A stretch of 64,000 nucleotides of DNA from JAQUBU01 sp036677685 (GTDB taxonomy: Bacteria > Bacillota > Syntrophomonadia > Syntrophomonadales > Syntrophomonadaceae), in contig JAVBWA010000011.1 of the NCBI GenBank assembly GCA_036677685.1, forward strand, positions 124,001-188,000. The letters run 5' to 3'. The position numbers were made by a program, and so were the translations under genes. The notes below the pieces were generated by a model. The model had not been told where the DNA came from, ran no database searches, and was given only the letters and a program-made list of their open reading frames with translations. Position 1 is the first letter of the stretch, and every line of letters starts with the position of its first letter. This document shows positions 53,342-61,595 of the stretch, piece by piece.

Positions 53342-53840
53342 ACCAAAAGACTCTCCGGTTGGCTTTACCGATAACCCGGAATAAAATAAATACAACCCTT
53401 AATATACGATGTTGTTGCCAAAGGTATAACTTATCAGGTATTTGCTTTTATGTTGGTAGTTTTTACTATAGACTTGCCGCTTAATACAGACAAATGATGG
53501 AATTAGGTGCTTAGGAAACGTCTGAACTGAATGCCATGACACGGAACTTTTGCCCGACCAGATCTTTCGATGCTGCAACACCAACGAATCTAAAGTTCAG
53601 ATGTCATTAAAACTGCTTTTTAGGATCTGATGTTGCAGACTAATGTTTACTTCAAATACCCGAGAACGATGTTTAATATATCACTTTCTTAATACAATTA
53701 TGCTCAAAACCATTAATTAAAAGAATCAATCTTGTGGCAGTATTGATTAGTTTTACTCCATTTTACGGAGTTTTGGTGAGATTAGTCTGTCCTGTAACGT
53801 CTGAGCCGAATATTTAATAGAATATAGAATGACAGCGTCC
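53342..53840. other. Divergent gap between ablA copy 2 and the riboswitch
   Basis: About 500 bases without a credible gene. A 61-codon minus frame (53399-53584) has no ribosome binding site or family match. TGCTGCAACA (53570-53579) and TGTTGCAGA (about 53631-53639) form a distant inverted pair. The ablA copy 2 promoter must lie here; no riboswitch core is visible on the minus strand. Confidence 0.5.
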
Positions 53841-53869
53841 TTGGTAGGCAACTTTTTATATGTTATACT
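53841..53869 (+). promoter_or_regulatory. Promoter of the riboswitch-ABC transporter transcript
   Basis: TTGGTA, 17-base spacer, TATACT, about 40 bases upstream of the riboswitch core. Confidence 0.75.
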
Positions 53870-53910
53870 AAAAATGGTATATCAGATTAATTTAATACAC
53901 TGTTCTGTTG

Positions 53911-54034
53911 GCGCCGAATCTTAACCCAACTAAGAGCGGGGGACCCAAATTTTTTGGGGTGAATCTCATCGATAGATGAGTAGGGCTACCTTTGGCCCGA
54001 ATCCGTCAGCTAACCTCGTAGGCGTGGAAAGGGA
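53911..54034 (+). promoter_or_regulatory. c-di-AMP riboswitch (ydaO/yuaA type) upstream of the amino-acid transporter
   Basis: Core blocks in order: GGCGCCGAATC, AACCCAAC, GAGCGGGGGACCCAA, TTGGGGTGAATCTCATCGAT, AGTAGGGCTACC, GGCCCGAATCCGTCAGCTAA and CCTCGTAGGCG. They are close to the consensus of the class, closer than the eam copy. Confidence 0.92.
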
Positions 54035-54051
54035 AGAATAATGCTTTATTT

Positions 54052-54073
54052 GGCCGATCTTCTCGGCCTTTTT
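54052..54073 (+). terminator. Riboswitch-associated terminator before the ABC transporter
   Basis: GGCCGA-TCTTC-TCGGCC followed by TTTTTG. 18 bases after the riboswitch and 150 before the transporter start. After it, AAAGGAGG precedes a seven-codon frame (TTG GTA ATT AGT ... TGA), perhaps a remnant. Confidence 0.85.
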
Positions 54074-54224
54074 GTATTCCTTTTCTTGTTTTGGTATTTT
54101 AATACAGTTTGTGCCAACGGATCGGTCTACTTTTCCAATGAAAGGAGGTAGATAGATTGGTAATTAGTGCCCATATATGATTAATTTTTGTAACCCGGTA
54201 ATTAAGAGGAAGGGGATATGATAA

Positions 54225-55040
54225 GTGAAAAAAAGGATACTTATAGCCATGAGTTTGGTGCTGGTATTGACTCTTAGTCTGCTGGTAGCCGGATGCAGTC
54301 AGAATCAGAGTCAAAATCAGGATCAGAAGGAGCAGGCGGATAATTCCCTGCAAAGGGTAAAAGATGCTGGAGAAATCACTTTCTCCATGAGTGGTGGTTA
54401 TCCTCCGTTTAATTATTATGACGAAAACAATGAACTGGTAGGTTTTGATATTGATGTTTGTAAAGAAGTAGCCAAGCGCCTGGGAGTAAAGTTTAAACCG
54501 GTTCCCAACGAGTGGAGCGGTATTGTAGAGGGACTCAGGGCCGGAGTATATGACGGTATTTTGGGCAGTATGGCTATAACCAAGGAAAGAGAAGAAGTAG
54601 TAGACTTTTCTATCCCCTACTACTATTCGGGTGCTCAGGTATTGGTGCACAAAGACAGCCCCTATAAGAGTATAGAAGAATTGGCGGGCAAGAAAGTAGG
54701 CCTGGCTACCGGAACCACCTTTGAAAATGACGCTCAGAACTTGAATGCTGACGTTAAGTTATACAAAGATGACAACCAGACTTTAATGGAGTTGCAGAAC
54801 AAAAATCTGGATGCGGTAATAACCGACCGGGTGGTAGGTGTTACAGCCATGAATAAAGGTGAATTCAATGTCAAATTACTGGGTAATCCTTTAAGAAGCG
54901 AAGATATCGCCGTTGCTTTCCGTCAGGAAGATGACACTTTAAGAGAGGCCATAAATGAAATATTGCAAGCCATGCACGATGACGGTACCCTGAGTACCTT
55001 CAGCGAGAAATGGCTCAAGCTTGATATTACCAGCAAATAG
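54225..55040 (+). CDS. Amino-acid ABC transporter, substrate-binding lipoprotein
   Basis: 271 residues of the family 3 solute-binding proteins (polar amino acids). Lipoprotein signal with LVAGC lipobox (Cys near residue 24), then FSMSGGYPPFNYYDENNELVGFDIDV, GSMAITKEREEVVDFSIPYYYSGAQVL, and VGLATGTTFE. The binding residues visible do not decide between glutamine, glutamate, histidine, arginine or lysine. GTG start with GGGG 9 bases upstream. First gene of the riboswitch-controlled transporter operon. Confidence 0.9.
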   Translation: MKKRILIAMSLVLVLTLSLLVAGCSQNQSQNQDQKEQADNSLQRVKDAGEITFSMSGGYPPFNYYDENNELVGFDIDVCKEVAKRLGVKFKPVPNEWSGIVEGLRAGVYDGILGSMAITKEREEVVDFSIPYYYSGAQVLVHKDSPYKSIEELAGKKVGLATGTTFENDAQNLNADVKLYKDDNQTLMELQNKNLDAVITDRVVGVTAMNKGEFNVKLLGNPLRSEDIAVAFRQEDDTLREAINEILQAMHDDGTLSTFSEKWLKLDITSK

Positions 55041-55071
55041 ACTATTTATACGGTGAGGCGGGAGTATAAAA

Positions 55072-55725
55072 ATGGAGTTTTTAAATGTAATTATTAAATA
55101 TACACCCTACTTTTTACCTGCAGCTTGGATGACAATAAAGATTACGATCCTGGGGATAGTTATTGGCATATTACTTGGTTTAATAGGAGCTTTTCTGCGT
55201 ATTTCCAGTCGATGGTGGGTAAATGCCATTGCCCGCCTCTATATCTTTGTTATCCGGGGAACTCCCTTACTCCTGCAGCTAATGTTATTTTTTTATGTTT
55301 TGCGCAATGCCTTAAACCTTGATTCCCTGACCGCCGCCTTCCTGGCCCTGGGCATACACAATGGAGCATATATTTCCGAAATATTCCGGGGTTCCATTCA
55401 ATCTATCGATCCGGGGCAAATGGAGGCGGCACGTTCACTAGGGATGAGTTACCAACGGGGCATGCTCAGGATCATCCTGCCCCAAGCCCTTAAACGGTCG
55501 ATTCCACCGTTGGGGAACCAGTTTATAATAGCTCTCAAGGATTCATCGCTGGCCAGTGCCATTACCATAAATGAAGTATTATTGCAGGCCCAGCGACTGG
55601 CTGCCGCCAATTACAAAATGTTTGAGATGTTATCTATAGCTGCTATCTTTTATTTGTTCTATACCAGTATATTCACCTGGCTGGTTAATCGCCTGGAAGA
55701 CTGGTTAAGCGTCGATAGTAAATAA
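55072..55725 (+). CDS. Amino-acid ABC transporter, permease
   Basis: 217-residue HisM/GlnP-type permease with about five helices. Diagnostic stretches are FVIRGTPLLLQLMLFFYV and the EAA loop EAARSLGMSYQRGMLRIILPQALKR contacting the ATPase. GAGGCGGGAG lies just before the ATG. It assembles with the binding protein before it and the ATPase after it; as the only permease, it would form a homodimer. Confidence 0.92.
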   Translation: MEFLNVIIKYTPYFLPAAWMTIKITILGIVIGILLGLIGAFLRISSRWWVNAIARLYIFVIRGTPLLLQLMLFFYVLRNALNLDSLTAAFLALGIHNGAYISEIFRGSIQSIDPGQMEAARSLGMSYQRGMLRIILPQALKRSIPPLGNQFIIALKDSSLASAITINEVLLQAQRLAAANYKMFEMLSIAAIFYLFYTSIFTWLVNRLEDWLSVDSK

Positions 55726-55745
55726 CAGACCGGGAGGTGGAGATT

Positions 55746-56471
55746 GTGATCAAGGTTGAAAACTTATGCAAATCATTCGGGGATTTACAGGTATTAGAGG
55801 GCATTGACCTGCAGATAAAAAAATCAGAGGTTGTGGTGATAATAGGAGCCAGTGGCTCTGGAAAAAGCACCTTGCTCAGGTGCCTTAATTTCCTGGAATA
55901 CAGCGACCAGGGCCAAATCTACATTGAAGGTCAATTAATTAACGAAAAAAACGAACGGGAATTGAATCAGATGCGTGCCCGGGTGGGCATGGTTTTTCAA
56001 CATTTTAACCTGTTTCCCCACAAAAGCGTTTTGGAAAATGTGATGGAAGGGCTTACCCAGGTCAGGAAAATGAATAAATTTGAAGCAAAAGCTACTGCCC
56101 AGCATTATATAAAAAAAGTAGGCCTGACTGAAAAAGAAAAGGTATATCCCGCTAAGCTTTCCGGGGGACAGAAACAGAGGGTGGCGATAGCCCGAGCCCT
56201 GGCCATGGAACCCGTGGTAATGCTCTTTGATGAGCCCACTTCGGCCCTGGACCCGGAACTGGTAGGAGAGGTTCTGGCAGTAATGAAAGAACTGGCCCGG
56301 GAAGGGATGACCATGGTGGTTGTAACTCATGAGATGGGCTTTGCCCGAGAGGTGGCGGACCGGGTGATATTTATGGATGACGGTCAGATATTGGAAGAAG
56401 GAACTCCCGATGATATTTTTGACCGCCCGCAAAGTGAGCGGAGTCAAGCTTTTCTGAGTGCAATTATATAG
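55746..56471 (+). CDS. Amino-acid ABC transporter, ATP-binding protein
   Basis: 241-residue GlnQ/HisP-type ATPase. Walker A GASGSGKST, Q-loop FQHFNLFPH, signature LSGGQKQRVAIARALAM, Walker B VVMLFDEPTSALDPELVGEVL, and switch His in VVTHEMGFA. The start is GTG at 55746 with GGGAGG 8 bases upstream; a GTG at 55737 is too close to the site. Confidence 0.94.
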   Translation: MIKVENLCKSFGDLQVLEGIDLQIKKSEVVVIIGASGSGKSTLLRCLNFLEYSDQGQIYIEGQLINEKNERELNQMRARVGMVFQHFNLFPHKSVLENVMEGLTQVRKMNKFEAKATAQHYIKKVGLTEKEKVYPAKLSGGQKQRVAIARALAMEPVVMLFDEPTSALDPELVGEVLAVMKELAREGMTMVVVTHEMGFAREVADRVIFMDDGQILEEGTPDDIFDRPQSERSQAFLSAII

Positions 56472-56518
56472 CACACAAAGGAATGACTCAAATTTCAAAA
56501 TGTCAAGGAAAAATGCTA

Positions 56519-56566
56519 AAGGGACGGGGTTGTTGACAACATTTGTTGTATATAACCCCGTCCCTT
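56519..56566. terminator. Large inverted repeat after the ABC transporter operon
   Basis: AAGGGACGGGGTT (56519-56531) and AACCCCGTCCCTT (56554-56566), perfect 13-bp stem with an inner ACAAC / GTTGT stem in the loop. No T-run follows, but the position between convergent genes suggests a bidirectional terminator. Confidence 0.65.
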
Positions 56567-56616
56567 ATTCCTCCAAGATAAATTGTGGATTAAGAACAAG
56601 CTATAATAAACTGCCG

Positions 56617-57279
56617 CTAAAGGCCAAGCACTTTCCAATTCTGTTGCTGCGCATGAGCCATAAGCCCGCGATCCGGATTAACCGCCACGGGCTCTCCTAC
56701 TACTTCCATTATCAGAATATCAGTATAGCTGTCGGCAAAACATCTGCTGCCTGCCCAATCTACATCTTCGCCGGCAAAGGCCTTTTGCAGCAGGGCCAGT
56801 TTACTTTCCCCCCCGATGAAAAGAGTGCCTTTGCAGTCAAATTTTCCGTCCCGGAAAGCCAAATCTGCGGCAATGACCCGGTGCACTCCCAAATCTTTTG
56901 CAACGATCTTCATCAAATCGGAATACGAACCGGAAAGCAGTACACAATAAAATCCTTGCTCTCTGGCCTTTTCTATTTCGTCCATCACCTTGGCATTGAA
57001 CAGCTTTTTTAAATTCGGATAGGCTTCCTGAAAGAATGCAATTATAGCAGAACGGGTCATTTTATTAAAGATTTGATTAAACTTGTTAAAAGCAGAATTC
57101 TTCATACTTTCCCGTGAAATAAATCCGGCTTTATATAGCAGCACAGCCGGAGCCACCGAAAAATAAGCTTTAAGATATTTGATTTTAGACCTTTTCTGCT
57201 GCAGCCACTCCCGGCCCAAACAAGGCAGGGTATCCTTCGTTAACAATGTTCCATCAAAATCAAAAACTGCCAGCTTCAT
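56617..57279 (-). CDS. HAD-IB family phosphatase (phosphoserine phosphatase-like)
   Basis: 220 residues. Motif I AVFDFDGTLL with nucleophile Asp, motif II LLSGSY, Lys in GGESKLALLQKA and motif III FADSYTDILIMEVVG are all present. The helical cap between motifs I and II fits the HAD-IB subgroup (SerB, or lipid and sugar phosphatases). The substrate is not determined. The ATG at 57279 has GGAGG 5 bases upstream. Confidence 0.85.
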   Translation of the reverse strand: MKLAVFDFDGTLLTKDTLPCLGREWLQQKRSKIKYLKAYFSVAPAVLLYKAGFISRESMKNSAFNKFNQIFNKMTRSAIIAFFQEAYPNLKKLFNAKVMDEIEKAREQGFYCVLLSGSYSDLMKIVAKDLGVHRVIAADLAFRDGKFDCKGTLFIGGESKLALLQKAFAGEDVDWAGSRCFADSYTDILIMEVVGEPVAVNPDRGLMAHAQQQNWKVLGL

Positions 57280-57398
57280 ATATTCCTCCAACAAATGATT
57301 ATTATCAGATAATTCCCTGCCGGGCTGTTATGTTAAAACCTCGACTTATTTTTGTTGTATACTATTATAAGAGATATTCGTTTTGCGGGGTGTTATTT

Positions 57399-57575
57399 TT
57401 GAGCAAATATCAAAAAGCAGCCGGTGTATTGAGCCTGTTGAGTGGCGTATCACTAATATTCGGCCAGGCCGCCAAATCAATTTTTATTAACGCTCCTTTA
57501 TTCGGGTGGTTATTCGGTGGAATATTTATCATCCTGGCTTTTTTTATGGCGACCAAGGCTTGCGCCCGGCACTAA
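57399..57575 (+). CDS. Small two-helix membrane protein
   Basis: 58 residues (start TTG after GGGGTG), with two hydrophobic segments (GVLSLLSGVSLIFG and PLFGWLFGGIFIILAFFMA). No family recognised. A long structured repeat follows before the K+ channel gene. Shorter than the open frame from 57246, whose early part has no site. Confidence 0.55.
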   Translation: MSKYQKAAGVLSLLSGVSLIFGQAAKSIFINAPLFGWLFGGIFIILAFFMATKACARH

Positions 57576-57609
57576 AACAGCAAGTTCCTTGTTCGGCCCC
57601 TGAGTTTGT

Positions 57610-57800
57610 TTTAAGCATTGTGTTGAAACTGCATAGCAGTTTCAACACAATTTAATCATTCCCAAAGAGAATTAATATAAGTGGTCCCCGTAGGGGGCAA
57701 CAAACCGCTGCAAGCTGGGGGGAGAGTATAAGCGCCGCCTGCTCTGTTAATGGAAACCTGACCGTTTAAAGAAGCGGGAGGATATTTTCGCCTCGTTATA
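57610..57800 (+). repeat. Structured intergenic repeat, copy 13 (long form)
   Basis: Long form with insert slightly drifted (ATTCCCAAAGAGAATTAATA). The first hairpin loop is ATA, and the inner stem reads CCGTTT-AAAG-AAGCGG with one wobble. Ends 38 bases before the K+ channel start. Confidence 0.9.
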
Positions 57801-57838
57801 TTAAATATAGTTTGTGTCACACGAAGGAGGGTTTTGGG

Positions 57839-58387
57839 GTGTTAAAATACCGTCGTTTTATCTTCTGGCTGATAATAAGTTTTGCGCTTTATTCTGCTGT
57901 AAATTTATTCTTCAAAATACCATATGCTACGCCTTTGGCCTGTCTATCGATAATCGGGGGCCTGGGTTTGATTATAGTGGCTTTCGCCGAAATCCAGAAA
58001 GCGGACTCCGGGATGTTTTCACATCCTGTGTTGGGGTTGATTACATATGAGGTAATAAGCTTTTTGAGCATTACAACCGGATACTCCAGTATTTATCTGG
58101 ATTTGGCCCGACAGCATGCCCACAATTTCTTTGGTCTTTATGATGGTATGTCCGCATTTTATTTCTCACTGGTTACTTTTGCTACCGTAGGTTATGGAGA
58201 TATTTATCCGGTAACCATGCATGCCAAGTTCTGGGTAATGAGTGAGATATGGTTTTCCATCGTGCTCATACCCATTGTTATTGCAACTTCTATTGCCTGG
58301 ATAATCAACCAAAAACAAATAATTGTACAAGAAAGACGAAATCCCTTTATAAGTAATGGCGAAAATACCTTGCGCCGAATAAAATAA
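57839..58387 (+). CDS. Two-pore-helix K+ channel (ion channel family)
   Basis: 182 residues. The selectivity filter TVGYGD lies at 116-121, between helices LGLITYEVISFLSITTGY and SEIWFSIVLIPIVIATSIAWI, with two or more helices in the N-terminal half. Short basic C-terminus with no RCK domain. The GTG start has GGAGGG 7 bases upstream. Neighbours make a role in K+ homeostasis under osmotic stress likely (inference). Confidence 0.85.
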   Translation: MLKYRRFIFWLIISFALYSAVNLFFKIPYATPLACLSIIGGLGLIIVAFAEIQKADSGMFSHPVLGLITYEVISFLSITTGYSSIYLDLARQHAHNFFGLYDGMSAFYFSLVTFATVGYGDIYPVTMHAKFWVMSEIWFSIVLIPIVIATSIAWIINQKQIIVQERRNPFISNGENTLRRIK

Positions 58388-58394
58388 ATCCAAG

Positions 58395-58614
58395 TTAAAA
58401 CATACCCCAAACCCGCCCTCGGATAATGTGTCAATTTTTTCGATGCCTGGATTCTCGGGAAGACCCGGCATGGTCATAATGTTTCCAGCCAAAGCCGCGG
58501 TTAATCCAGCCCCGCTGCCAGCCTGAATTCACGGATATTCACTTCAATATTATCGGTCCTGCCCGGCAAATCGAGGTTATCCGAAAGCGAGTATTGGGTT
58601 TTGGAAATATATAT
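58395..58614 (-). pseudogene. fhs: Fragment of formate-tetrahydrofolate ligase C-terminus
   Basis: On the minus strand the translated sequence matches the C-terminal end of formyl-THF synthetase, ISKTQYSLSD, then REFRLAAGLD. It meets a stop at 58501 and continues in the -1 frame as LTAALAGNIMTMPGLPENPG, the hallmark NIMTMPGLP. The rest of the ~555-residue enzyme is absent. It is flanked by the K+ channel gene and has no start, so it is a decayed remnant of a C1 pathway gene. Confidence 0.8.
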
Positions 58615-58615
58615 T

Positions 58616-58970
58616 TTTTGTTATAACTCATTTCCCTGGTTCTCCAGGAAGGAATCAAGAAATTGTTGTCGAATAAACCAAAAGAAGGAATGCGTTATAT
58701 GAAGTAACGCTGCTCATTTTGTTATATTTAAAGTAAACGTAATTTTTTCTTAAAACGCAGCAAAAAATTAATAACAAGATAAATAACCATGCAGGTTATG
58801 TGTTCTGCTGAAGCAGGACTATATTTGTGTGGTTTTTTTTTCTTTTCAGGAGGTGAAAATATTCTGCACTATTTCTCATTATCGATGGAAAGCGAAAAGG
58901 TGCGGATTATCCAGCGATTGTGAGGTCATTATTTTATATTTTATTTATTAAGGAAGTGGAGTGAGGAAAT
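58616..58970. other. Gap upstream of the peptide/metal ABC operon
   Basis: No gene. AGGAAGGAATCAAG and TTGTTGTCGAATA near 58645-58675 look like a common low-complexity leader seen in anaerobic Firmicutes, and ATAACC / GGTTAT plus TCCTGC-type stems lie at about 58785-58830, followed by a T-run TTTTTTTTT (near 58836). This could be an attenuator for the ABC operon; no known riboswitch core is recognised. Confidence 0.45.
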
Positions 58971-60575
58971 GTGTTGAAAAAGATCACATCGTTATTAGTG
59001 CTCCTTGGGCTAGCCTTATCGATGATGTCCCTGGCTGGCTGTACTCAAAAGAACACCCCTACTGCAGGCAAAGATCTGAAAAAAAATGAACTGGTTCTGG
59101 CTATCGGCAGCGAACCCGATACAACCTTGGATCCTACCATTGGTTGGGGACGTTACGGGTCTCCTCTTTTTCAGAGCACCTTGCTTACCCGCGACAGCGA
59201 CCTAAAGATTCAAAATGATCTGGCTACTTCTTATGAGGTAAGCGATGACCGGTTGGTGTGGACAGTAAAGCTGCGTAAAGATGTGAAGTTTACGGATGGT
59301 AAGCCGGTCACGGCGGCTGATGTGGAATATACCTTTAATACCGCCGCCCACAGCGGTTCAGTGGTGGATTTAAATGAAATGAAAAGTGTTGAGGCTGTTG
59401 ATCCCTATACGGTAAAGTTTACGCTCAAAAACCCGCAATCAACTTTCGTGGTAAAACTCATTTGCCTGGGAATCGTACCTAAACATGCCCACAACAAGGA
59501 TTATGGTGAGCATCCCATCGGTTCGGGACCGTTCAAATTTGTGCAATGGGATAAAGGCCAGCAATTAATCGTCGAGGCCAATCCAGATTACTACGGTCCT
59601 AAATCCCCCTTTAAGAAGTTAACTTTCCTGTTCATCAGCCAGGATGCTGCTTTTGCCGCCGCCCGCTCCGGTGAGGTTGACATGGCTTATATACCCCCGG
59701 CTTTCGCCCGGCAGAAAGTTGAGGGAATGCGTCTCGTAGACATGGAAAGTGTGGATAATCGCGGTATTCTCTTTCCCACCGAAAAATCCGGCAAAAAAAC
59801 CAAAGACGGCTATCCGATAGGCAACGATGTTACTGCGGACATAGCCATTCGCAAGGCGGTTAATACCGCTATCGACCGCCAGGCTCTGGTTGATGGAGTT
59901 TTGGAAGGTTATGGCACCGTTGCCCATTCCATAGCCGATAAGCTTCCCTGGTGCAATAGCGAAGCAGTCATAAAGGATGCCGATATTGAGGGGGCCAAAA
60001 AAATACTGGCTGATGCTGGCTGGAAAGATTCAGACGGGGATGGAATTCTGGAGAAAGGTTCCCTTAAAGCCCAGTTCACTTTGCTCTATCCTGCTGACGA
60101 TCAAGTTCGCCAGTCGCTGTCCATAGCCTCGGCGGATACGCTGAAGTCCATTGGCATCAAGGTCGACGTGCAGGGCAAAAGCTGGGATGAGATACAGCCC
60201 TTGATGAACTCCAATCCCGTAATGTTTGGTTGGGGCTCTCACGATCCTCTGGAAATGTACAATGTGTATCACAGCCGGATGGCGGGTGTGGAATGGTACA
60301 ACCCGGGTTACTACAACAACCCCGCCGTTGACACCTACCTCGATAAAGCTCTGGCTGCTTCCGGTGAAGAAGATGCCTTGCAGTACTGGAAAAATGCCCA
60401 GTGGGACGGAAAAACCGGTTTTAGCGCCAAAGGAGACGCACCTTGGGCATGGCTGCTCAATATTGATCATCTGTACCTGGTGCGGGAGGATCTGGATATC
60501 GGTAAACAGAAGATTCAAGTTCATGGCCATGGCTTTCCGGTTATAGATAATATTGCCGAATGGAGCTGGAAGTAA
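58971..60575 (+). CDS. Dipeptide/nickel-type ABC substrate-binding lipoprotein
   Basis: 534-residue family 5 solute-binding protein. Signal peptide with lipobox LAGC, then DPTIGWGRYGSPLFQSTLL, SYEVSDDRLVWTVKLRKDVKFTDGKPVTAADV and GSGPFKFVQWDKGQQLIVEANPDYYG. The start is GTG at 58971 or TTG at 58974 (GAGG upstream). Related proteins carry peptides or, in NikA/CntA lines, metal-chelate complexes. Operon with two permeases and two ATPases downstream. Confidence 0.87.
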   Translation: MLKKITSLLVLLGLALSMMSLAGCTQKNTPTAGKDLKKNELVLAIGSEPDTTLDPTIGWGRYGSPLFQSTLLTRDSDLKIQNDLATSYEVSDDRLVWTVKLRKDVKFTDGKPVTAADVEYTFNTAAHSGSVVDLNEMKSVEAVDPYTVKFTLKNPQSTFVVKLICLGIVPKHAHNKDYGEHPIGSGPFKFVQWDKGQQLIVEANPDYYGPKSPFKKLTFLFISQDAAFAAARSGEVDMAYIPPAFARQKVEGMRLVDMESVDNRGILFPTEKSGKKTKDGYPIGNDVTADIAIRKAVNTAIDRQALVDGVLEGYGTVAHSIADKLPWCNSEAVIKDADIEGAKKILADAGWKDSDGDGILEKGSLKAQFTLLYPADDQVRQSLSIASADTLKSIGIKVDVQGKSWDEIQPLMNSNPVMFGWGSHDPLEMYNVYHSRMAGVEWYNPGYYNNPAVDTYLDKALAASGEEDALQYWKNAQWDGKTGFSAKGDAPWAWLLNIDHLYLVREDLDIGKQKIQVHGHGFPVIDNIAEWSWK

Positions 60576-60602
60576 CAGCGGTTAAAGGAGTCTGGAAGTA
60601 TA

Positions 60603-61595
60603 TTGGCTATTAAAAAACTGATAACCTTTTTTATTTTAAAATGCTTCAGGATGGCATCACTGCTAATTGCCCTATGTATGCTCTGCTTCTGCTTACTGAG
60701 CAATTCTCCCATAGACCCGGTGCGGGCATACATAGGCGCTGACATGATGAGGGTGGGTCCTGAGCAGCGAACTCAGATTGCCGAACACTGGGGTTTGGAC
60801 AAATCACCTCTGGAGCGGGGTTTAAGCTGGGCCTCCGCAGTCATCCACGGTGACCTCGGTACTTCAATGATTTTTCGCCGTCCGGTCAGCGAGGTTTTAA
60901 AATTGCGCTTTGTGGCTTCGCTGGCACTAATGGGTCTGGCCTGGTTGTTTTCAGGGGTATTTGGATTTGTGCTGGGTATTATTGCAGGAATGAAACAAGG
61001 TACCTGGGCAGACCGGCTGGTTAAAGGCTATTGTTATATCCTGGCTTCCACTCCCACCTTCTGGCTGGGCCTGCTCATGCTCATCATTTTTTCGGTGTGG
61101 CTGGGCTGGTTCCCCATTGGTTTGGGAGGCCCCGCCGGTATGATTAATGAGGAGGTCGACCTGGGCAGCCGCATCCATCATCTCATCCTTCCGGCCCTTA
61201 CCTTAAGCATCATTGGTGTAGCCAACGTGGCTTTGCATACCCGGCAGAAATTGATTGATGTTTTAAACAGCGATTATGTACTGTTTGCCCGGGCCAGAGG
61301 CGAGCAAGGTTTTCTGCTGTTCTGGCGGCACGGCCTTCGCAATGTCGCCCTGCCCGCCATTACCCTGCAATTTGCTTCTTTTGGCGAGTTGTTTGGCGGA
61401 TCGGTTCTTGCGGAACAGGTTTTCTCGTATCCTGGTCTGGGACAGGCTACGGTTCAGGCGGGTTTAAGGGGAGATATGCCCCTTTTGCTGGGTATTGCAA
61501 TATTTAGCGCTTTGTTTGTATTCTGCGGAAATCTGATTGCGGATTTAATTTACTGTGTGGTGGATCCCCGTATACGGCAGGGGGTATCGATATGA
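60603..61595 (+). CDS. DppB/NikB-type ABC permease
   Basis: 330 residues, TTG start. Six helices, with the EAA loop-type stretch and ALTLSIIGVANVALHTRQKLIDVLNSDYVLFARARGEQ, plus the C-terminal GGSVLAEQVFSYPGLGQATVQAGL. The signature RGDLGTS-like HGDLGTS lies near the N-terminus. Overlaps the next permease by 4 bases (ATGA). Confidence 0.9.
   Translation: MAIKKLITFFILKCFRMASLLIALCMLCFCLLSNSPIDPVRAYIGADMMRVGPEQRTQIAEHWGLDKSPLERGLSWASAVIHGDLGTSMIFRRPVSEVLKLRFVASLALMGLAWLFSGVFGFVLGIIAGMKQGTWADRLVKGYCYILASTPTFWLGLLMLIIFSVWLGWFPIGLGGPAGMINEEVDLGSRIHHLILPALTLSIIGVANVALHTRQKLIDVLNSDYVLFARARGEQGFLLFWRHGLRNVALPAITLQFASFGELFGGSVLAEQVFSYPGLGQATVQAGLRGDMPLLLGIAIFSALFVFCGNLIADLIYCVVDPRIRQGVSI

Noticed and set aside
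53399..53584. 61-codon minus frame between ablA copy 2 and the riboswitch
   Set aside because: No start site and composition unlike the neighbouring genes.
58616..58970. Possible NiCo or other metal riboswitch before the Dpp/Nik-type operon
   Set aside because: Only simple stems and a T-run are visible; the repeated GGGACAGG-type core of the NiCo class is absent.
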